Source: SBAX01 sp043806315
GTDB taxonomy: Bacteria; Planctomycetota; Phycisphaerae; UBA1845
NCBI GenBank assembly: GCA_043806315.1
Contig: JAZDHF010000071.1
Span: forward strand, 1-28,285
Direction: 5' to 3'
DNA: 28,285 bases
A program made the position numbers and the translations under genes. Position 1 is the first letter of the stretch. Every line of letters begins with the position of its first letter. Positions 22,312 through 28,285 of the stretch are shown piece after piece. The notes below the pieces were generated by a model, which saw only the letters and a list, made by a program, of their open reading frames with translations, was not told where the DNA came from and searched no databases.

Positions 22312-24384
22312 TCAGCGCTTCAGGATTTCGTCCGCCATTGCGCCGGCATCGTAGATTTTCTTCATGGCCTCAATCATGGCGCGGACGTCGACGGAGACGG
22401 ACCGGGCCTGGTCCTCCGTATAGGCGAGGTCGAGGACCAGGCTCTGGATGTTTCCGTCGAAGATCAACCCGACGACCTCGCCCTTCTTGTTGATCGCCGG
22501 GCTGCCGGAGTTGCCGCCGATGATGTCCGCGGTGGAGACGAAGTTGAACGGCGTCTTGAGGTTCAGCTTGTCCTTTCGGTCCCACCAGACCTTGGGCAGC
22601 TCGAAGCCCTTTTGCCCTTTGCGTTCCGTGGCCCGCTGGAACATCCCCTCGAAGTTAGTGAACGCCGGAACGTCCTTGCCGCCCTCCTTGTAGCCCTTCA
22701 CCGGGCCGAAGGCGAGACGGAGGGTGAACGTGGCGTCGGGGTAGGCGTCCTCGCCGTTGATCGCAAACTGGGCCGCGGCGATCTTGCCATAGGAGTCCTT
22801 GAGGGCCCCTTCGATTTCGTCCTCAAAGCGCTTGCGGAGGGACCGCGATTCAGGATCAAGATCGACCGCGAACTTAATCATGGGATCGGCGGAGGAGGCG
22901 ATGGCCTCGGTACCGCCTTCGGCGATCTTCTTGCGAAGGTCCACGTCCTTGAGTTTGGTGCCTTTGACGAGGGCTTCGGCCCGGGCCCGCGGCGACAGGC
23001 CGCCCAACGCCTTTTGCACGTAGGGATCGTCGCCGCCGAGGGTTTCGGCCATGAAGGCGAGGCTGCTGGCGATGCGGTCCATTTCCAGGTCGTCATAGAT
23101 CGGGGATGGCGAGTACAGTTGTAGGTACAGGCTGTCGAGGGCGGCGTCGTTGTACTCACGCAATCGCTCCGGGCTGGGTTTGGTCTTTTCTTCGGCCAGG
23201 CGAACGAGGTTTCGGGCGATGCCGAACAGGTCGGAACTGATGCCGATGGAGCGGCTTCGGATGTAGAACTCCCGATGGGCTTTGAGGGCGGCGGAGACCT
23301 TGTCCCAGGCGTCGCCCCATTGACCCTTGTAATCGGGATTGGCGTCGACGGCCGCGCGAAGCTTCTTCTCCGCGTCCGCCTTCTTTTGCATCAACTGCGG
23401 GTCCTGCAAGCCGGTAAGGATGCCCGTGCGGGCCTTGCGGCCGTTCTGCACCCCGAAGAAATCGCCCGCGGCGATGCGTTCAAACTCCGTGTTGCGGGCC
23501 GAGAAGGTCGCAAGCTGCACCTCCCGCCGCCAGAGCCGATGCAGGTTGAACGGGGCGTCAACATCGCGCATGAACTTCAGGTGTTCGACGGTGTTGAGAC
23601 GCTGGGTGTTGCCCGGGTGACCCGCCACAAACACGACTTCGCCGTCGGCGGCGCCTTCCGTGCTCCACTTGAGGTAGTGTTCAGGTTTGAACGGCTTGCC
23701 GTCCTCGTACACATGGAAAAAGCACATGTCCAGGTTGAATCGCGGATACTCGAAGTTGTCGTGGTCCCCGCCAAAGAAGGCGATGTCCTGTTCCGGGGCC
23801 ATCACCAGGCGCACGTCGGTGAAGCGCTTGTACTTGTACAGGTTGTACTTGCCGCCCTTGTAGAGTGTCACGACCTGGCAGTCGAGCTTGGTGGCGTCCT
23901 CGCATTCTTTTTCGGTGACGGAGGTCATCTTACGGCGGGCGGTGTTGGCCTCGGCCGTGGACATCTCCCTCGTCGCCGCCCCCTTGATCCGATCGGTCAC
24001 GTCCTCGATGGTCCATAAGACGTTCAGCTCCAGGTCCTCGCACTTGAGCTCCTCGTCGCGGGTCTTGGCGTAGAAGCCGGTCTTGAGCAGGTTCTTCTCC
24101 GGGGTGCTGAACTTTTCGAGGTTGTCCGACCCGACGTGGTGATTGGTCATCACCAGCCCGTCGGCGGAGACGAACGACCCGGACCCGCCGGTGTTGAAGC
24201 GCACGCACGACTTCTGCACGTGCTCCAGCCACGCTGTCGTCGGCTCGAAGCCGTACTTCTCCTTGAGGTACTTCGCCGGAGGTTTGGTGAATAGCCACAT
24301 CCCCTCGTCGGCCATGACAAGGCTCGACGCTGCAAAACCACACACGGCCGCACAGGCCGTCCGGGCGATCGTTCGCGTGGTCAC
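22312..24384 (-). CDS. S46-family dipeptidyl-peptidase (DPP7/DPP11-like)
   Basis: A 690-residue exported serine peptidase of family S46, which removes dipeptides from the N-terminus of peptides in the periplasm or at the cell surface. The signal peptide (TARTACAAVCGFAASSLVMA, weakly basic start) ends before DEGMWLFTKPPAKYL, the conserved mature N-terminus. The catalytic His lies in VMTNHHVG (about 82-83), the Asp in YPRFNLDMCFFHVY, and the Ser in GGNSGSPAINKKGE. The substrate-specificity position after GLIF reads DGN, with Gly as in DPP7-type enzymes that prefer hydrophobic or aliphatic P1, not the Arg of DPP11. The GTG at 24384 is chosen because AAAGGAGCC precedes it and the longer frame to 24459 has no such signal. 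It is convergent with the 21930-22307 gene. Confidence 0.9.
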   Translation of the reverse strand: MTTRTIARTACAAVCGFAASSLVMADEGMWLFTKPPAKYLKEKYGFEPTTAWLEHVQKSCVRFNTGGSGSFVSADGLVMTNHHVGSDNLEKFSTPEKNLLKTGFYAKTRDEELKCEDLELNVLWTIEDVTDRIKGAATREMSTAEANTARRKMTSVTEKECEDATKLDCQVVTLYKGGKYNLYKYKRFTDVRLVMAPEQDIAFFGGDHDNFEYPRFNLDMCFFHVYEDGKPFKPEHYLKWSTEGAADGEVVFVAGHPGNTQRLNTVEHLKFMRDVDAPFNLHRLWRREVQLATFSARNTEFERIAAGDFFGVQNGRKARTGILTGLQDPQLMQKKADAEKKLRAAVDANPDYKGQWGDAWDKVSAALKAHREFYIRSRSIGISSDLFGIARNLVRLAEEKTKPSPERLREYNDAALDSLYLQLYSPSPIYDDLEMDRIASSLAFMAETLGGDDPYVQKALGGLSPRARAEALVKGTKLKDVDLRKKIAEGGTEAIASSADPMIKFAVDLDPESRSLRKRFEDEIEGALKDSYGKIAAAQFAINGEDAYPDATFTLRLAFGPVKGYKEGGKDVPAFTNFEGMFQRATERKGQKGFELPKVWWDRKDKLNLKTPFNFVSTADIIGGNSGSPAINKKGEVVGLIFDGNIQSLVLDLAYTEDQARSVSVDVRAMIEAMKKIYDAGAMADEILKR

Positions 24385-24814
24385 GGTTGGCTCCTTTGTC
24401 GTTCGAGAATCACACAACCGTGGATTATGCCCGAACCCAGGGCGGTTGATAAGGGGCACCTCGCGGCGGGAGACGGGTTTTTACGTTTTTCGGGAGGCAA
24501 AGCCGGTCAGAGCCGCGAGCGCAAGCGAGCGGACAGTTTTGGGGTCCGAAAGCGAGGCGGAAGCGACCCAGCCCATCCAACCCGCGAGCCCCGGCGCACC
24601 GGGATGGCCTATGAATCTGTCGCCCTTTCAGGGCTGTATGGGCTGCGAACGCTAGACACGTACCAACCTCCGGTTCTCCCTTCCCCCGGCGGTGGGGATT
24701 TGATAGACTGACGGACCAGTCGCACGCGCCCGCCTGGACGGTTGTCGGCGCCCGTAGATGATCGGCCGACGCGACTCGCGCGGGCATTGGTCAAGCGGAA
24801 GGAGCGATCAACTC
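24385..24814. other. Divergent intergenic region with intergenic repeats
   Basis: 430 bp between divergent genes, so promoters for both are expected here. It contains a GCCGCGAGCGCAAGCGAGCG block (about 24512-24531) of the kind that recurs in planctomycete intergenic DNA, and a C-rich and G-rich tract. No gene was supported; short open frames look spurious. Confidence 0.55.
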
Positions 24815-26899
24815 ATGCAAACGTACAAGTCTTTCGTTGTGGACGTAGGGTGGCGGGGCGCTTCGCGCTTCGGGATGCACGCGGGAGTGAAACTGCCGTA
24901 TCGCGCCCTCTTCCTGGCACCCTGGTTTTTCGCTGGATTCGCGCTGGGCGGCGCGGGCGAGGACCGACCCGATTCCGGCCCGGAGGTGAGCGACTCGGCG
25001 GGGCAGGTGTTCGCCCCCGGGTCGATCCTCGGGTGGGGGATTCAAGTCGTGGGCGGTGACCTTTCCCAGGACTTCACGGCGGTCGCGGCAGCCTACAGTC
25101 ACAGTCTCGGACTGAAGGTCGATGGCTCGATCGTGGGATGGGGAGACAACCAATACGGTCAGTCCAACGTTCCTTCGCCGAACTCGGGGTTCGTCGCCGT
25201 CGCAGCGGGCGGTGTCCACAGTCTGGGTCTGAAGGCCGACGGCTCGGTTGTCGGATGGGGAGGGAACGCCTATGGGCAGACCACCGTTCCTTCACCCAAC
25301 GCGGGGTTCGTCGCCGTTGCAGCGAGCGGTCACAGTCTCGGACTGAAGGGCGACGGGTCGATCGTCGCGTGGGGACAGAACGCCTACGGCGAGACCAACG
25401 TTCCTTCGCCGAACACGCGTTTCGTCGCGATCGCGGCGGGCGACTTCTTTAGTCTCGGGCTGAAGGTTGACGGCTCGATCGTCGCATGGGGATGGAACTG
25501 GGTCGGGCAGATCAACGTTCCTTCGCCGAACACGGGCTTCGTCGCCGTCGCGGCGGGCCTGGCCCACAGTCTGGGTCTGAAGGTCGACGGCTCGATCGTG
25601 GCGTGGGGGTCCAATTACTCCGGTCAGAGGAACGTCCCCTCACCCAACACGGACTTCATGGCGGTCGCGGCGGGCGTGTATCACAGTTTGGGTCTGAAGG
25701 CCGACGGGTCCATCGTGGCCTGGGGGTGCGGTTACCCGGACATCAACTACGGGCAATGCAACGTGCCTTCGCCCAACACGGGCTTCGTGGCAGTCGCGGC
25801 GGGCATCTACCACAGTCTCGCGCTGAAGGTCGATGGGTCGATCGTGGCATGGGGAAGCAACGGGTCAAGTCAGCGCAACGTTCCTTCGGCGAACACCGGG
25901 TTCGTCAGCGTCGCGGCGGGCGGCGACCACAGTCTGGCCCTGAGGGCTGACGGTTCGATCGCCGCGTGGGGACGCAACGACTCCGGTCAGACCAACGTCC
26001 CCGCGCCCAACAGCGGTTTCGTCGCCGTCGCCGGGGGCGGGTTGCACAGTCTCGGGCTCAAGGTCAACGGTTCGATCGTGGGGTGGGGATGGAACCCCTA
26101 CGGGGAGGTCAACGTCCCATCGCCGAACACGGGCTTCGTGGCGGTCGCCGCGGGCGCACAGCACAGTCTGGGCCTGAAGGCCGACGGGTCGATCGTCGCA
26201 TGGGGAGCTGGTGGTCCTGGGCAATCGGAAGTAGATCCCCACCACGGGCAGAGCATTGTTCCTTCACCGAACACGGGCTTCGTGGCCGTCGCGGGTGGAT
26301 GGTACCACAGCCTCGGCCTGAAGGCTGACGGCTCGATCGTGGCGTGGGGATACAACTCCTCCGGTCAGACCAACATCCCCGCGCCCAATGCTGATTTCAT
26401 CGGTATCGGCGCGGGCGGGAATCACAGTCTGGGTCTGAAGGTCGACGGCTCGATCGTGGCGTGGGGATACAACTCCTCCGGTCAGACCAACATCCCCGCG
26501 CCCAATGCCGATTTCATCGGGGTCGCCGCGGGCGGGAATCACAGTCTGGGTCTGAAGGTCGACGGCTCGATCGTGGCGTGGGGGTGCGGCGACCCGGACC
26601 ACAACTACGGGCAGTGCAACGCTCCTTCGCCGAACACGGGGTTCGTGGCGGTCGCGGCGGGCGTGAACCACAGTCTCGGGCTCAAGGCGCCAGCAGCAGG
26701 CGACTTCGACGGTGACGGCGATGTCGATCTCGCCGACCACGCCCACTTCACAGATTGCCAGTTCGGGCCTGACATCTTCCCGTCACCGCCGCCGCCGGTC
26801 AGGGTGAACCGGTGTTTGGGCGCGTTCGACCGCGACGCGGACGGTGACGCGGATCTGGCTGACTTCGCGGTCTTCCAGGCGGTGTTCACCCGGGAATGA
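24815..26899 (+). CDS. Secreted RCC1-repeat protein with C-terminal dockerin
   Basis: A 694-residue exported protein. The hydrophobic segment LFLAPWFFAGFALGG (about 32-46) is the probable signal peptide after a long n-region; the ATG at 24815 follows AAGGAG, but Met21 (24875) could be the real start. From about residue 84 there are 13 full and one partial tandem units of 39 residues, of the pattern VAVAAG..HSLGLK.DGSIVAWG.N..GQ.NVPSPNTGF, an RCC1-type beta-propeller repeat in bacterial, self-similar form. After a short linker a dockerin type I pair follows: GDFDGDGDVDLADHAHF and FDRDADGDADLADFAVF. This marks it as a secreted, probably cellulosome-style or surface-attached protein. Units are so similar at DNA level that recent duplication is evident. 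No enzyme domain is present. Confidence 0.9.
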   Translation: MQTYKSFVVDVGWRGASRFGMHAGVKLPYRALFLAPWFFAGFALGGAGEDRPDSGPEVSDSAGQVFAPGSILGWGIQVVGGDLSQDFTAVAAAYSHSLGLKVDGSIVGWGDNQYGQSNVPSPNSGFVAVAAGGVHSLGLKADGSVVGWGGNAYGQTTVPSPNAGFVAVAASGHSLGLKGDGSIVAWGQNAYGETNVPSPNTRFVAIAAGDFFSLGLKVDGSIVAWGWNWVGQINVPSPNTGFVAVAAGLAHSLGLKVDGSIVAWGSNYSGQRNVPSPNTDFMAVAAGVYHSLGLKADGSIVAWGCGYPDINYGQCNVPSPNTGFVAVAAGIYHSLALKVDGSIVAWGSNGSSQRNVPSANTGFVSVAAGGDHSLALRADGSIAAWGRNDSGQTNVPAPNSGFVAVAGGGLHSLGLKVNGSIVGWGWNPYGEVNVPSPNTGFVAVAAGAQHSLGLKADGSIVAWGAGGPGQSEVDPHHGQSIVPSPNTGFVAVAGGWYHSLGLKADGSIVAWGYNSSGQTNIPAPNADFIGIGAGGNHSLGLKVDGSIVAWGYNSSGQTNIPAPNADFIGVAAGGNHSLGLKVDGSIVAWGCGDPDHNYGQCNAPSPNTGFVAVAAGVNHSLGLKAPAAGDFDGDGDVDLADHAHFTDCQFGPDIFPSPPPPVRVNRCLGAFDRDADGDADLADFAVFQAVFTRE
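26327..26560 (+). repeat. Near-identical 117-bp tandem pair in the RCC1 gene
   Basis: Unit 26327-26443 and unit 26444-26560 differ at four of 117 positions by my count, the most recent of the tandem duplications in this gene. Flanking units are more divergent. Confidence 0.85.
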
Positions 26900-26920
26900 C
26901 CCGTGCTGGCGCAGGTGTGC

Positions 26921-26947
26921 CACTGCTCCGCCACGGGCGGAGCAGTG
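26921..26947. terminator. Perfect 12-bp-stem hairpin after RCC1 gene
   Basis: CACTGCTCCGCC (26921-26932) and GGCGGAGCAGTG (26936-26947) with a 3-nt loop, 22 bp after the stop of the RCC1 gene. It is a very stable hairpin and a plausible terminator, although no T-run follows it, so it could be a dispersed palindrome of the same class as those at 10904-10959. Confidence 0.65.
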
Positions 26948-27058
26948 GGCCAATTAGGGTCTAATGCTTGGGCAGCGCCCCCGCATGAAGGATGACGGAA
27001 CCCCCACGGTGAATCAAGGGTCATTAAAGGCGCTTGAGTGCAAGACGGAGGCGTGAAC

Positions 27059-28081
27059 GTGAATGTGAACGTGAATCTGAAAGGTCGTCATTTCCTGTCC
27101 ATCTTGGACTTCTCCGCCGAGGAGATATCCGCGGTCCTGAAGACGGCGCGAATGCTGAAGGGTGAACCAGAATCCGCGCGGGGCGCCCCCTCACCCCGGC
27201 CCTCTCCCTTGAAAGGAGAGGGCGTCCGGCCGACCCCCCTCAGTCCCCCCGTGAGAAGGGGGGAGGCAATGCCGCTGGCGGGCAAGACGCTGGCCATGAT
27301 CTTCCAAAAGCCGTCTCTGCGGACGCGGGTCTCCTTCGAGACGGGAATGACCAGGCTTGGCGGCCACGCGATCTATCTCGCCCCGAGCGACATCAGCCTG
27401 GGCCGGCGTGAAACCACCGAGGACATCGCGCTCGTTCTCTCGCGCTATGCCGACCTCATCATGGCCCGCGTGTTCGGCCACGAGATCGTCGAGGAGCTGG
27501 CCAAGTACGCCACCGTCCCCGTCATCAACGGGCTGAGCGACTTCGAGCACCCCTGCCAGATTCTCGCCGACCTGCTGACCATCCTCGAACGCAAGGAGCG
27601 CCTCGCGGGACTCAAGGCCTGCTACATCGGCGACGGCAACAACGTCGCCCACTCCCTCATGTACGGCGCCGCCCGAATGGGCATGCACATGACCGTCATC
27701 ACCCCGCCGGGCTACGAACCCAAGGATGCGGTGACAAAAAAGTCGAGGGAGATCGGCGCCGCGACCGGATCGAAGATCACGGTGACGCCCGATCCAGCCG
27801 CCGCCAAGGGCGCGGACGTGCTCTATACCGACGTGTGGGCCTCGATGGGTCAAGAGGCGGAGGCCGAGGCGCGCCGAAGGGTGTTCAAGGACTATCGCAT
27901 CGACGCCGGGACCATGACGATCGCCGACCGCGATGCGATCGTTCTTCACTGCCTGCCCGCCCACTACGGCGACGAGATCGACTACGCCACCTCGCGTTTG
28001 CCGAACTCGGCCATCTTCGACCAGGCCGAGAACCGAATGCACGCCCAGAACGCCCTCATGGTCCATCTGCTCTGCGGTTAG
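27059..28081 (+). CDS. argF: Ornithine carbamoyltransferase with in-frame repeat insertion
   Basis: A 340-residue ornithine carbamoyltransferase, making citrulline from ornithine and carbamoyl phosphate in arginine synthesis, in the cytoplasm. Motifs: the carbamoyl-phosphate loop KPSLRTRVSF (residues 84-93), HPCQ (165-168), SMGQE, and the ornithine/active-site Cys motif HCLPAHYGDEI near the C-terminus. The family is usually 300-315 residues. The excess is mainly a Pro/Arg-rich stretch (about residues 38-70, encoded by 27172-27268) formed by two palindromic repeats read in frame. The GTG at 27059 is chosen because GGAGG lies seven bases upstream; three GTG codons are possible at 27053, 27059 and 27065. 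No other arg gene is adjacent. Confidence 0.93.
   Translation: MNVNVNLKGRHFLSILDFSAEEISAVLKTARMLKGEPESARGAPSPRPSPLKGEGVRPTPLSPPVRRGEAMPLAGKTLAMIFQKPSLRTRVSFETGMTRLGGHAIYLAPSDISLGRRETTEDIALVLSRYADLIMARVFGHEIVEELAKYATVPVINGLSDFEHPCQILADLLTILERKERLAGLKACYIGDGNNVAHSLMYGAARMGMHMTVITPPGYEPKDAVTKKSREIGAATGSKITVTPDPAAAKGADVLYTDVWASMGQEAEAEARRRVFKDYRIDAGTMTIADRDAIVLHCLPAHYGDEIDYATSRLPNSAIFDQAENRMHAQNALMVHLLCG
27172..27268. repeat. Palindromic intergenic-type repeats inside argF
   Basis: Two hairpins lie inside the argF coding sequence: CCCTCTCC/GGAGAGGG (27200-27207, 27215-27222) and CCCCCC/GGGGGG (27245-27250, 27258-27263). Read in frame they give GAPSPRPSPLKGEGVRPTPL and on, a peptide typical of translated intergenic repeats. 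Sequence conserved in the family resumes at LAGKTLAMIF. Confidence 0.85.
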
Positions 28082-28250
28082 TTGGGCGGGCGGGGACCAC
28101 CATAAATGGGGGCCGAAGTCGCATGGCCCTCGCTGCAAGCGTGGCCAGCGATTCCGCAAGTAGGTTTTTTTCTCGTCCATAAACCCATGTCGTGACAGGC
28201 AGTTACGTTCTCGGTGGCAGGGTGGAGCAGATTCGCATTCGTTTTGGGGC
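28082..28250. other. Downstream flank of argF
   Basis: About 170 bp with no gene. It includes a short T-run (28166-28172) that could end argF transcription, but no convincing stem precedes it. A strong promoter follows. Confidence 0.4.
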
Positions 28251-28278
28251 TTGACAAGGGCGTGGTATCTGATATAAT
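28251..28278 (+). promoter_or_regulatory. Near-consensus sigma-70 promoter
   Basis: TTGACA (28251-28256) and TATAAT (28273-28278), both exact consensus hexamers, with a 16-bp spacer. It points to the right edge of the window, where its gene lies. The surrounding AT-rich bases end at 28285. Confidence 0.75.
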
Positions 28279-28285
28279 ATATGTA

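Noticed and set aside
24815..26899. CRISPR-like array from regular repeats
   Set aside because: The 117-bp periodicity is protein-coding (RCC1-type units), without spacer-repeat alternation.
27191..28180. 329-residue minus-strand frame over argF
   Set aside because: Its sequence is the complement of well-conserved ornithine carbamoyltransferase codons.
1..28285. tRNA, rRNA or riboswitch
   Set aside because: No cloverleaf, rRNA core sequence or known riboswitch motif was recognised on either strand by eye; a covariance-model scan would be needed to exclude small ones.

Overview
The window reads as chromosomal DNA from a GC-rich member of the Planctomycetota, most likely a Phycisphaerae-type lineage. 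This is inferred from protein style: dockerin modules rich in GDGDVDLAD-type motifs, Cys-rich secreted proteins, RCC1-like and thrombospondin-3-like secreted proteins, and intergenic spaces full of palindromic and simple-sequence repeats. No rRNA or tRNA was found to fix the taxonomy.

Positions 1-5,600 are an accessory, decaying mobile region. A minus-strand operon of small proteins (a DUF6573-like protein plus three unrecognised ones) lies downstream of a Pro-rich fragment and a VirD4/HerA-like conjugation ATPase truncated at both ends. Next come two transposase remnants (IS1634-like on minus, IS66-like on plus with in-frame stops) and one intact DDE transposase. Two intercistronic hairpins with the same stem sequence flank the second gene of the operon.

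Positions 5,860-13,206 hold galE (minus); then a two-gene unit of a PulE/GspE-like protein with N-terminal membrane helices and a broken Walker A motif, followed by a CvpA-like membrane protein with a large soluble domain; then thyX with a class-III aminotransferase.

Positions 13,446-18,630 hold a secreted Cys-rich protein bracketed by a duplicated 3' end of the aminotransferase gene, a double-ACT-domain protein, a secreted thrombospondin-3 repeat protein, and an MNT/HEPN toxin-antitoxin-type pair. Positions 18,738-20,271 hold rpmE and prfA with an intrinsic terminator between them. Positions 20,322-22,307 hold a small two-gene minus unit, a perfect inverted repeat with a promoter, a coiled-coil/winged-helix-like protein and a small conserved-style protein.

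Positions 22,312-28,081 hold an exported S46 dipeptidyl-peptidase, a secreted RCC1-repeat protein ending in a dockerin, and argF carrying an in-frame palindromic-repeat insertion. The window ends in a near-consensus sigma-70 promoter pointing out of the right edge.

The best candidates for something undescribed are the pseudo-ATPase/CvpA pair, the intergenic repeats that have entered coding sequence (argF and a signal peptide), and the duplicated gene end around the Cys-rich secreted gene.
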